Source of the DNA: Clostridiales bacterium | Lineage (GTDB): Bacteria > Bacillota > Peptococcia > DRI-13 > UBA5745 | Assembly (NCBI GenBank): GCA_009782505.1 | Contig: WRIW01000006.1 | Location: 1 to 64,000, forward strand | Reading direction: 5' to 3' | DNA: 64,000 nt | Shown here: positions 49,378-57,680 of the stretch, one piece after another | Layout: each line of letters opens with the position of its first letter | How positions within the stretch are numbered: the first letter of the stretch is position 1 | Notes under the pieces: model-generated | Seen by the model: only the letters and a program-made list of their open reading frames with translations | What the model was told of the DNA's origin: nothing | Databases searched by the model: none | Made by a program: the position numbers and the translations under genes

Positions 49378-50496
49378 TCAATCCCTCAGACGCATGCCGT
49401 CCCAGATGAGCCACGGCCTTGTCGCGATGACGTCCCCCGGGCTTATGTCCCCCGGCTCCGTCCCTTCGATGAATTGTAGCCCGTCTTTTTCCTCGGTTAT
49501 ACTCACTGGCGTCCAGCGCACCTTGTGCTTCTCCACCATATAGACCCCTGTTTCGCCGTCCTTCATCACCACGGAGCCTGCCGGGGCGGCTATCCTGGCG
49601 TCCGTGCCCAGCACCAGGGTCAGCCGGTGCCGCCTGCCGTGCCGCAGGGGCTCCAGCCCGGACTCCAGCTTCATAAGAAGCCCCCAGCCCGCCGATATCT
49701 CCTCGCACAGCAGCACGGTCCCTTTGCCCGGGTTGCCTTCATCCAGCCTCATGGTTACCGTATCCGCCACTTGGAAAGGCTCTTCCTCCTGGGCCGGAAG
49801 CCTCATATAGATATAGCAATCCGACAGATTGTCCGTCACCTTGACGATAGCCGTGCCGCCGTACACTTCCTTGGGCTCGGTCTTTGCCGGCGCGGCGGGC
49901 TCCTGCCCGGCGGCGCTGTCAGTCTCTTCGCCGGCGTCCCAGTTCTCCTGCTCCAGCTTGTCCTGGATCAGCCCCGTCAGCCCCTGGCTTCCCCGGCGGG
50001 GCTCCTCCTCGTCCCCTATCTTACTCTCGAGGAAGGGTATCGTCAGCTCCGCGTAATCTTTCGTCCCGTTGACGAGTTCCAACCCGTCGGGCTCGAAGGA
50101 AACTATGCCCGCTACCGGGCTGTATATCCGCCGGTTTCCCGGCTCGCTCAGGCGCGTGTCCCCCAGGAAATTCAACCTTGCGATCTCCAGGCCTTTCGAC
50201 ACCCTCTCCCCTTCGTTGACCATGGGGATAAGCACGCCCCCTTCATCCGTGGTGGTAACCAGCTCCCGCTGAAAGGACCATGCCGGCCCTTCGGCTGTGT
50301 TCTCCCAGGATATCTCGGCGATCATCCCCAAGCCGGCGAAGTAGGTCAAAGCCGCTTCCGCTATGGTGTACAGGCTCCCTGACAGAAATATCAGGCACAC
50401 CGCCACGATGATCAGCTTCGTCTGCCGCTGGCCCCTGCTCTTGTTGCGTCTTATCGTGTCGGTTTTTGTTACTTCAGCCAATTTGCTCGACCTCAT
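49378..50496 (-). CDS. HlyD-like membrane-anchored adaptor protein
   Basis: Single TM (KLIIVAVCLIFLSGSLYTIAEAAL) and lipoyl/HlyD-like segments; start likely ATG 50496. Confidence 0.7.
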   Translation of the reverse strand: MRSSKLAEVTKTDTIRRNKSRGQRQTKLIIVAVCLIFLSGSLYTIAEAALTYFAGLGMIAEISWENTAEGPAWSFQRELVTTTDEGGVLIPMVNEGERVSKGLEIARLNFLGDTRLSEPGNRRIYSPVAGIVSFEPDGLELVNGTKDYAELTIPFLESKIGDEEEPRRGSQGLTGLIQDKLEQENWDAGEETDSAAGQEPAAPAKTEPKEVYGGTAIVKVTDNLSDCYIYMRLPAQEEEPFQVADTVTMRLDEGNPGKGTVLLCEEISAGWGLLMKLESGLEPLRHGRRHRLTLVLGTDARIAAPAGSVVMKDGETGVYMVEKHKVRWTPVSITEEKDGLQFIEGTEPGDISPGDVIATRPWLIWDGMRLRD

Positions 50497-50555
50497 ATGC
50501 GGATATACTGCGTTATATGGGCGGCTAGCGCCGCGTTCGCGGGACGTCCGCGCCC

Positions 50556-50601
50556 TTGTGCGCTTCGGATAGCGGATGGGGGCCCGTAGGGTCGGACGCT
50601 T
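50556..50601. repeat. Family C repeat copy 1
   Basis: TTGTGCGCTTCGGATAGCGGATGGGGGCCCGTAGGGTCGGACGCTT; related copy at 54907. Confidence 0.7.
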
Positions 50602-50625
50602 TTCCCTCCGCTCCACGAACCGCGC

Positions 50626-51486
50626 TTACCCCCGGCTTAATGCCAGAAAGGCGGCTTGCCTCCCCCTGTCCCCTTCCCGGTGGGAGAAGAAAACCTCCTC
50701 GTGTATCGTGCACATCCCGGAGAGGGATATCCGGTCTTCCGGTATGCCCATTTCTGAAAGTAATATCGCGTTTGCCATGCCTAAGTCCAGGTAAGCCTTA
50801 CCCGGCTCCGCAGCCGGCTTGATTATGGCGCCCATATCGTCCGGCCTGCTCCCGAACCTTTCCCAAACTTTCGCCAGCACGGGTTCGTCCACCTCATAGT
50901 GGCAGCCGCCCGCCCCCGGGCCTATGGAGGCGAGCATATCCGCCGGCTCGCTGCCAAAAGCAGCTTTCATGCCGGCTACCAAAGCCCCCGCCATATCCGC
51001 CATCGTTCCCTTCCATCCCGCGTGGCCCAGTCCGATAGCCATATTTTTTGTGTCGATGATATAGATCGGTATACAGTCCGCGTGTAGGGTGACCAGTACT
51101 ACTCCCGGTATATTCGTCACTTGCCCGTCTGCCACAGGCAGCTCCACGACCGGCTCCATTATCCCTCTTCCGGCGTCCTTTTCTGTGACGATCCTTATCT
51201 TAGTACCGTGTACCTGGCGCAGGCACGACCATCTCTCGAGGGGGATGCCGGCGGCGGTAGCCAGTAGGCGGCGGTTTTCCTTCACCGCCTCATGGTCGTC
51301 CCATGTATACCCGATGTTCAGCGTATCGCAAGGGGCATGGCTTACGCCTCCTCCGCGGCAGGAAAAGCCTTGCTTCACAAGCCCGGTATCCGTCAGAAAG
51401 CTGTCTTCCGCCCAGTTTATCCCTTGCATGTCCTGCCATCGCCAATAGCCGCTTTTTCCATTCCAGCCTGTCATCCGCGCTTCCAT
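50626..51486 (-). CDS. pgeF: PgeF/YfiH-family (laccase domain) protein
   Basis: RQVHGTKIRIVTEKD, LHADCIPIYIIDTKNMAIGLGHAGWKGT, IGPGAGGCHYEVD. Confidence 0.93.
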   Translation of the reverse strand: MEARMTGWNGKSGYWRWQDMQGINWAEDSFLTDTGLVKQGFSCRGGGVSHAPCDTLNIGYTWDDHEAVKENRRLLATAAGIPLERWSCLRQVHGTKIRIVTEKDAGRGIMEPVVELPVADGQVTNIPGVVLVTLHADCIPIYIIDTKNMAIGLGHAGWKGTMADMAGALVAGMKAAFGSEPADMLASIGPGAGGCHYEVDEPVLAKVWERFGSRPDDMGAIIKPAAEPGKAYLDLGMANAILLSEMGIPEDRISLSGMCTIHEEVFFSHREGDRGRQAAFLALSRG

Positions 51487-51863
51487 CTCCTTGTTTATCC
51501 GATAATCATAACACTTTCAGGAAAGAATCGCCAGAAAAAAGTAAAATCACACTTTATTCTATATTCTATAAAGTGTGACCGTGCTTTTCCTATATGTTAT
51601 TTTCGCTTCCATGTAATTACATTGTCATATCATTCCATTTATAGGCTTTCGGCTATTCCCTTTTAATATTCTTGAATAATCCGATTCTTCTTGACTCGAA
51701 TTGCATTGCCTTATGGTAATATCCGCTGTGACATCGACCCATTTCGGCTATTGTGTCACATCGTCGTTTACCATAGCGCAACTCTATAAAGGCACACGCA
51801 ATGGGGCAAGTGAGGGACGCGCCTCGTTGTGAACGTACGTTCTTGCGCCCTTACCCGCCCCTT

Positions 51864-52367
51864 TCACCCTTCGGGTAATAGTACCATGGCGCCGGCCCCC
51901 CGGCTCGCGTTCATATCGATGACCCGTTGATTAGCGGAGCCCCGGAAGCGCAGGCCGATATCCCGCAGCTTTTCCACATACGGACCGTCCACCAGTATAT
52001 CCGTCGCTTCCAGCAGCCTCGCGGCTTGAGGATCCTTCGCAGCTAACTCAAGGACGTCGTCGTAGACATAACCGGTATAGGTCGTTATACTCATTCCCCG
52101 CTTCCGCGCCAGTTCCGCCAGGTCGGCCATTTCCCCGGCTTGCTGGAAAGGCTCGCCGCCGGACAGGGTCAGGCCCTGTACGGAATCCGGCAGCTTCCGA
52201 ATGATACGAAACAGATCCCGCACAGACCACTCCTCGCCCTTTGCGGGGTGCCAGGTTTCCGGGTTGTGGCAGCCTGGGCAGCGGTGGGGGCAGCCTTGGG
52301 CAAATACGACGAAGCGCACCCCGGGGCCGTCGACGATACTCTCATGCAATACTCCCGCTATCCTCAT
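51864..52367 (-). CDS. nrdG: Anaerobic ribonucleotide reductase activating protein
   Basis: MRIAGVLHESIVDGPGVRFVVFAQGCPHRCPGCHNPETW; upstream part of the ORF is repeat-derived. Confidence 0.95.
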   Translation of the reverse strand: MRIAGVLHESIVDGPGVRFVVFAQGCPHRCPGCHNPETWHPAKGEEWSVRDLFRIIRKLPDSVQGLTLSGGEPFQQAGEMADLAELARKRGMSITTYTGYVYDDVLELAAKDPQAARLLEATDILVDGPYVEKLRDIGLRFRGSANQRVIDMNASRGAGAMVLLPEG

Positions 52368-52371
52368 CTCA

Positions 52372-52600
52372 CTCGTCCTTTTCGGCTCCGGCTGCGTCCA
52401 CATCCTCATTCTACTCAGTCACATACCATCAGAAGTATGCTCCTTCGTGAATTTCGTCGCTTGCCTTGCCGGAACCGAAAATTACTTCGTGAGACATACT
52501 GTCGTCCTTTTCGGCTCCGGCTGCGCCCACATCCTCATTCTACTCAGTCACATACCGTCAGAAGTATGCTCCCTCGTGAATTTCGTCGCTTGCTTGTCAA
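52372..52600 (-). repeat. Family A repeat, two tandem copies (129 bp offset) between nrdD and nrdG
   Basis: TCGTCCTTTTCGGCTCCGGCTGCG(T/C)CCACATCCTCATTCTACTCAGTCACATACC(A/G)TCAGAAGTATGCTCC(T/C)TCGTGAATTTCGTCGCTTGC twice; arms TTTTCGGCTCCGGC/GCCGGAACCGAAAA. Confidence 0.87.
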
Positions 52601-54732
52601 CCGCCGCTGCTCACCGGGGGAAGCTTCATATGGGTACGGCGGGCTTTCGCTTCTGCCAGCTTGCTGTCGTTGAAGTTGTCCAGGGTGGACAGGTACCCCG
52701 TGATCCGGCGCACCCGGCTTATGCCCGTGCCGCCGCACTTCGGGCAGTGGTCAGTCTCGATGACGCCGTTGAACCCGCATTCTTTGCAGATGTCCACCGG
52801 GAAGTTCACCGCGGCGTAACCCATGTCGTTGTCATACATCGCCCGCACCAGGGTCTCGAAGGCCTCCAGGTTGCCCTTTGGCGCAGAGGACAGCTCCACG
52901 TAAGAGATGTGGCCCGCGTTGCAGTACTTATGGTATGGGCCTTCCAGCGCTATTTTCCGCAGGGCGTCGATTTCATACTCCACGGGGATGTGGAAGGAAT
53001 TCGTGTACCATTCCTTATCGGTGACCCCCGGTATGACGCCGTACTTCGCGGCGTCCAGCCTGGTGAATACCCCGGACAGCCCCTCCGCCGGCGTCGCCAG
53101 TAGGCTGAAGTTCAAATTATGCTGCTTGCCGGCTTCGTCGCAGCGCAGCCGCATATGGCTGATGATGGACAAGCCCAAGGCCTGGGCGCTGTCGGATTCG
53201 CCGTGATGGCTTCCCGTCAGGCACTTCAGGCACTCCGCCAAGCCGATGAACCCCATGCTTAGGGTGCCATGGCGTATAGCCTTCTCCACCGGGTCGTTTG
53301 GCCCCAGATCCTCGCTGTCCACATAAAGGTGCTGGCCCATCATGAAGGGGAAGTCCTTCATCTTCAGGTTCTTCTGCACCTCATAGCGGTTGAGGAGCTG
53401 CTTGACCACTAAGTCCACCGCCTCGTCCAGGAGTTGCCAGAATCCGGCCAGGTTCCTCTCCGCCCGGATGGCCAACCTGGGCAGATTGATGGTGGTGAAG
53501 GACAGATTGCCCCTTCCGTTGGTCACGTTCATCCCGTGGATATCGCTGATCACCCTGGTCCTGCAGCCCATGTAGGCGACTTCCTCGTCCCGGTAAGGCG
53601 TATTGAAGGTGGAGTCCTGGAAAGAGAAGTTGGGAAACAGCCGGGAACAGGCCACCCGCATACTCAGAAGGAATAGGTCGTAGTTGGGGTCTTCCGGCTC
53701 ATAGTTGACCCCGTCCTTGACTTTAAAGCAGGTATTGGGGAACAGGGGCGTCTCCCCCCTGCCCAGCCCTTTCTCATAGGCCAGGAGAAACTTCTCCGTG
53801 ACCAGGCGGCCGCTCCAGGAGGTATCCGTGCCGAAATTGATGCTGGAGAAGGGCACCTGTGCCCCCGCCCTGCTGTGCATGGTGTTGAGGTTGTAGATGA
53901 AGCCTTCCATCGCCTGGTAAGTCTCGTCCTCCGTCCGCTTCATCGCCGCTTCGTTCAGCTTCTCCTCGTCGGCGGTAAGCCCCAGCTCGCCCAGGTCTGC
54001 CCTGAGCATTTTCTTCTGCCGCTCGAACTCCAGTTCCACATAGCGGGCCATATCCCGGTCGAAGTAGGCGAAGGACTGCCCGCCGTGCATGTCGTTCTGG
54101 TTGCTTTGGAGGATGATGGCCGCCAGGGCCGCGGCCGTCTTTATCCCTTTGGGCGGGCGTATATAGCCATGGCCGTTGTTGAAGCCCTCTTTAAGGAGCC
54201 TGTCTACCGGTATCTGCAGGCAGGTCACGGTCTTGCCGTACCAGGAGAGGTCGTGGATGTAGATGTCCCCGTCCGCGTGGGCAGCCGCTTCGTCCGGGGG
54301 CACGACCCGCTTCAGGTAGTAGTTTTTCGACGCTGCCTCGGATATCTGCAGTACCTTCGCCGAAGGGGAGTTGCCTACGTTGGCGTTATCCCGGTTAGTC
54401 TCCTTGAGTATCTCCGCCACGGCGTCCATAAGCTCCGTCCGGCCCTCGCGCACCATGGAACGCTTCTCCCGGTACAGGATATACGCCTTGGCCGTCTGGG
54501 CGTGGCCGCGCTCGATAAGGGTCTTCTCCACGATGTCCTGAACCTCTTCCACGGTAAACACATGGTCCTCCGGGTATGTCTTCATTTCCCGGATGGCGTC
54601 CAGAGTAAGCTCCATAGCCGTCTGGCGGTCGTCGCCGCCCACGGACTGCGCAGCTTTAAATATCGCGTTAGTGATCAACGTATCGTTGAAAGGGACTATC
54701 CTGTCGTCGCGTTTTCGTATCTGCGTTAACAT
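52597..54732 (-). CDS. nrdD: Anaerobic ribonucleoside-triphosphate reductase
   Basis: ATP-cone N-term, GYL/YAAVNFPVDICKECGFNGVI...CPKCGGTGISRVRRITGYLSTLDNFNDSKLAE. Confidence 0.97.
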   Translation of the reverse strand: MLTQIRKRDDRIVPFNDTLITNAIFKAAQSVGGDDRQTAMELTLDAIREMKTYPEDHVFTVEEVQDIVEKTLIERGHAQTAKAYILYREKRSMVREGRTELMDAVAEILKETNRDNANVGNSPSAKVLQISEAASKNYYLKRVVPPDEAAAHADGDIYIHDLSWYGKTVTCLQIPVDRLLKEGFNNGHGYIRPPKGIKTAAALAAIILQSNQNDMHGGQSFAYFDRDMARYVELEFERQKKMLRADLGELGLTADEEKLNEAAMKRTEDETYQAMEGFIYNLNTMHSRAGAQVPFSSINFGTDTSWSGRLVTEKFLLAYEKGLGRGETPLFPNTCFKVKDGVNYEPEDPNYDLFLLSMRVACSRLFPNFSFQDSTFNTPYRDEEVAYMGCRTRVISDIHGMNVTNGRGNLSFTTINLPRLAIRAERNLAGFWQLLDEAVDLVVKQLLNRYEVQKNLKMKDFPFMMGQHLYVDSEDLGPNDPVEKAIRHGTLSMGFIGLAECLKCLTGSHHGESDSAQALGLSIISHMRLRCDEAGKQHNLNFSLLATPAEGLSGVFTRLDAAKYGVIPGVTDKEWYTNSFHIPVEYEIDALRKIALEGPYHKYCNAGHISYVELSSAPKGNLEAFETLVRAMYDNDMGYAAVNFPVDICKECGFNGVIETDHCPKCGGTGISRVRRITGYLSTLDNFNDSKLAEAKARRTHMKLPPVSSGG

Positions 54733-54747
54733 AGTATAAACCTCCCT

Positions 54748-54975
54748 GACTTGTCTTTTCCGTCTCTGACTGCGTCCGCTTCGTCGTTCAGCTCAATCAC
54801 ATATTGAAGATATGCTCATTCGCCGCCCTCCTTGCTTGCCTTGTCAGAGCCACAAAATCCTGCGTCACTTTTTTGTCTTTTCCGTCTCTGACGGACATCT
54901 GCGTAATTGTGCGCTTCGGATAGCAGATTGGAGTCCGCAGGACTGGCGCTTCGTCGTTCAGCTCATTTTTTCAAG
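54748..54975 (-). repeat. Family A repeat between nrdR and nrdD
   Basis: TTGTCTTTTCCGTCTCTGAC at 54751 and 54873; arm CTCTGAC/GTCAGAG. Confidence 0.78.
54907..54952. repeat. Family C repeat copy 2
   Basis: TTGTGCGCTTCGGATAGCAGATTGGAGTCCGCAGGACTGGCGCTT, related to 50556-50601. Confidence 0.7.
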
Positions 54976-54995
54976 ATTTCAGGCGTCGCGCGATC

Positions 54996-55472
54996 CTACG
55001 CGTTGTGCTCCCGCGTCAGCAGATCCTGGATTTCCTTCATAAACGTGTTGATATCCTTAAACTCCCGGTAGACGCTGGCGAACCTTACATAAGCCACTTT
55101 GTCGATGTCTTTTAGTCGCTCCATGACTTTTTCGCCTATGAGGATAGTGGGGAACTCCCTGGATCCCGAGGTCTGCCGGAACTCCCTTTCGATCTCCTCC
55201 GTCGTCTGCTCCAGAAACTCCATGGATACCGGCCTCTTCTCGCAGGCTCTGAGCATGCCATTTAGTATCTTTTGGGAATCGAAACGCTGCCGGCTCCCGT
55301 CTTTCTTGATTACCCACAAGTGAACTTCTTCCAGGCGCTCGAATGTGGTGAACCTCTGGGAGCAGGCGAAACACTCCCTGCGGCGGCGGATAACGCTGCC
55401 GTCTTCGCTGTCCCTGGTCTCCAGTACTTTTGAATCATCATGTCCGCAATACGGGCAAATCATTATAACCAC
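54996..55472 (-). CDS. nrdR: Transcriptional repressor NrdR
   Basis: MICPYCGHDDSKVLETRDSEDGSVIRRRRECFACSQRFTTFE. Confidence 0.97.
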   Translation of the reverse strand: MVIMICPYCGHDDSKVLETRDSEDGSVIRRRRECFACSQRFTTFERLEEVHLWVIKKDGSRQRFDSQKILNGMLRACEKRPVSMEFLEQTTEEIEREFRQTSGSREFPTILIGEKVMERLKDIDKVAYVRFASVYREFKDINTFMKEIQDLLTREHNA

Positions 55473-55475
55473 CTG

Positions 55476-55522
55476 ACCCTCAATATAGTGTCTGAGCTAA
55501 TAATAGCAACTATATACAGGTA
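55476..55522 (-). promoter_or_regulatory. Putative pair of NrdR boxes
   Basis: ACCCTCAATATAGTGT (55476-55491) and CAACTATATACAGGTA (55507-55522); starts 31 bp apart. Confidence 0.6.
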
Positions 55523-55575
55523 TGTCAATACTAAATCGCAAAAAAGAAAACACGTGTTGTTATTCGTTTTTTGTC

Positions 55576-55605
55576 TTGACACACGTATATAATACGTGTT
55601 ATCAT
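55576..55605 (+). promoter_or_regulatory. hicAB promoter with embedded operator palindrome
   Basis: TTGACA (55576-55581) ... TATCAT; ACACGTAT-ATA-ATACGTGT perfect inverted repeat at 55581-55599. Confidence 0.65.
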
Positions 55606-55627
55606 GGTACAGAAGGAAGGTCTCAGC

Positions 55628-55813
55628 ATGAAGGTAGGCGAACTCATAAGGCTCGCAAGAAAACACGGATGCTATATTAAGAGGCACGGCTCAGAACACG
55701 ATATCTGGGTCAGCCCAATCACAGGTGGTTCTGCTTCGATTCCGCGACATCAGAGTAAAGAATTGGGAACTGGTATTGCCGAGCGAATAAAGAAAATATT
55801 AGGGCTGCCGTAA
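55628..55813 (+). CDS. hicA: HicA-type toxin
   Basis: MKVGELIRLARKHGCYIKRHGSEHDIWVSPITGGSASIPRHQSKELGTGIAERIKKILG. Confidence 0.92.
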   Translation: MKVGELIRLARKHGCYIKRHGSEHDIWVSPITGGSASIPRHQSKELGTGIAERIKKILGLP

Positions 55814-55851
55814 GCTTATGCCCTGACATGATACAGAAGGAAGGTCTCAGC

Positions 55852-56250
55852 ATGAAATATTCTTTTACCGCGATTTTTACTCCTGAAGTTAACGAGACAA
55901 TTAGCGTTTACTTTCCGGATTTACCAGGTTGTTGTACAAGCGGCGATGATATCCCCGACGCCTTATGCATGGCGCAGGACGCTCTATGTCTGTGTTTGTA
56001 TGATTTGGAGCAGGATGACAAGCCAATCCCTGCCGCAGGGCAGCCACATGAAATTAAAACATCCGGAAACGAATTCACTAGCGTAGTCGCGGTGGATACG
56101 GATGCTTACCGCCGTTTTTTTAAGAACAAATCCATCAAGAAAACCCTTACGATTCCGGAGTGGCTAAATGATCAAGCCGAAAAGGCAAATATTAATTTCT
56201 CGCAGACATTACAAAAAGCGCTAAAAGTCGAATTAAACATTTCGGAATAG
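55852..56250 (+). CDS. hicB: HicB-type antitoxin
   Basis: MKYSFTAIFTPEVNETISVYFPDLPGCCTSGDDIPDALCMAQDAL...; C-terminal DNA-binding-like segment. Confidence 0.92.
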   Translation: MKYSFTAIFTPEVNETISVYFPDLPGCCTSGDDIPDALCMAQDALCLCLYDLEQDDKPIPAAGQPHEIKTSGNEFTSVVAVDTDAYRRFFKNKSIKKTLTIPEWLNDQAEKANINFSQTLQKALKVELNISE

Positions 56251-56357
56251 GTTATAATTCCCATATAATACCACTAAATAAGTTTAACGATTATTCTTGC
56301 TTTTCCCGGAAGGATTTAGTATAATGCTTTGGTGACCAGTCAAAGGGGGGAAAACAT

Positions 56358-56549
56358 ATGTCATTCAAATGCGATATCTGCGGCAAAGGCAAATCGGTTG
56401 GCATGAAGGTCAGCCATTCGCATATCCGTACAAAGAAAGTCTGGAAACCTAACCTTCAGCCGGTACGGGCCACGGTCAATGGCCAGACCGTCAGGCTCCG
56501 GGTCTGCACCCGCTGCCTCCGTTCAGGCAAGGTCCAGCGGGCCGTCTGA
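56358..56549 (+). CDS. rpmB: 50S ribosomal protein L28
   Basis: CDICGKGKSVGMKVSHSHIRTKKVWKPNLQPVRATVNGQTVRLRVCTRCLRSGKVQ. Confidence 0.97.
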   Translation: MSFKCDICGKGKSVGMKVSHSHIRTKKVWKPNLQPVRATVNGQTVRLRVCTRCLRSGKVQRAV

Positions 56550-56573
56550 TTCCATCCCCTATACAAAATGAAG

Positions 56574-56612
56574 CGGGCGTATCTTTCGCGAAAATCGATA
56601 CGCCCGTTTTTT
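56574..56612 (+). terminator. Terminator after rpmB
   Basis: CGGGCGTATC...GATACGCCCGTTTTTT. Confidence 0.85.
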
Positions 56613-56723
56613 ATTACGCTGCTGCATACGCCCGTTTTTGTCGCGCCGTCGTTTGCGCCCGTTTATCGTGCTCCGCCGACGTGAGGCAAACCGCCGCCGC
56701 CGCCGCGCCGCCCGGACGCCCCG

Positions 56724-57620
56724 CTAGACCCGGAACAGGTCCGTGCTCAGATACTTTTCGCCCCTGTCCGGCAGGATAGCCACTACCACGCCGCTTTCCA
56801 GCTTCTCTGCCGTCTTGATGGCCGCCAGCATAGCCGCCCCGCTGGACATGCCCACAAATATGCCTTCCTCACGCACGATGCGCCTGGCTATCTCGTAAGC
56901 CTCCTCCGTGTCTATCATGATGCTCTCGTCGATCTCATTCACGTCGTAGATGCCGGGGACGATGGCTTCCTCCATATTTTTCAGCCCCTGTATATAATGC
57001 CCCTTTACCGGCTGGGCCTCGATGATCTTCACCGAAGGCTTTCGCTCCTTGAGCATTTTCCCTACGCCCATGATGGTCCCCGAGGTGCCCAGGGAAGAAA
57101 CGAAATGGGTGACCCGGCCCCCGGTTTGCTCCCATATCTCTTCCGCTGTGGTCTTATAGTGGGTGATCTTGTTTGACTCGTTGGAAAACTGGTTGGGGTT
57201 GAAGTAGCCCTCCGGATTTGCCGCCACCAGCTCCTTCGCTTTGATGATGGCGCCATCCGTGCCCTTGCCGGGGTCGGTGAGGATGATTTCCCCGCCGAAA
57301 GCCTTGATCATTTTCTGCCGCTCCACGGATACGGCTTCGCTCATCACGATTTGTACCCGATAGCCCTTCACCACCCCGATCATAGCCAGCCCAATGCCGG
57401 TATTGCCGGAAGTCGCTTCGATGATGATTTTATCTTTCGTCAGTATCCCGTCCTGCTCGGCTTGTTCGATCATTTTCAGGGCTATCCTGTCTTTGATGCT
57501 GCCTGTGGGGTTGAAGCCTTCCACCTTGGCGTAGAGCTCCACCGCCGGGTTCGGGTTCATGCGGTTGATCCGCACCATGGGCGTATGCCCGATCGTATCA
57601 AGAATATTACCGTATATCAC
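56724..57620 (-). CDS. cysK: Cysteine synthase A
   Basis: NPTGSIKDRIALKMIEQAE, EATSGNTGIGLAMIG, SLGTSGTIMGVGKML. Confidence 0.95.
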   Translation of the reverse strand: MIYGNILDTIGHTPMVRINRMNPNPAVELYAKVEGFNPTGSIKDRIALKMIEQAEQDGILTKDKIIIEATSGNTGIGLAMIGVVKGYRVQIVMSEAVSVERQKMIKAFGGEIILTDPGKGTDGAIIKAKELVAANPEGYFNPNQFSNESNKITHYKTTAEEIWEQTGGRVTHFVSSLGTSGTIMGVGKMLKERKPSVKIIEAQPVKGHYIQGLKNMEEAIVPGIYDVNEIDESIMIDTEEAYEIARRIVREEGIFVGMSSGAAMLAAIKTAEKLESGVVVAILPDRGEKYLSTDLFRV

Positions 57621-57680
57621 AATCGTACCTCGATTCAGTCCATACTTTTCTTATCCGCGTTTCTGTTACCGATTACACGC

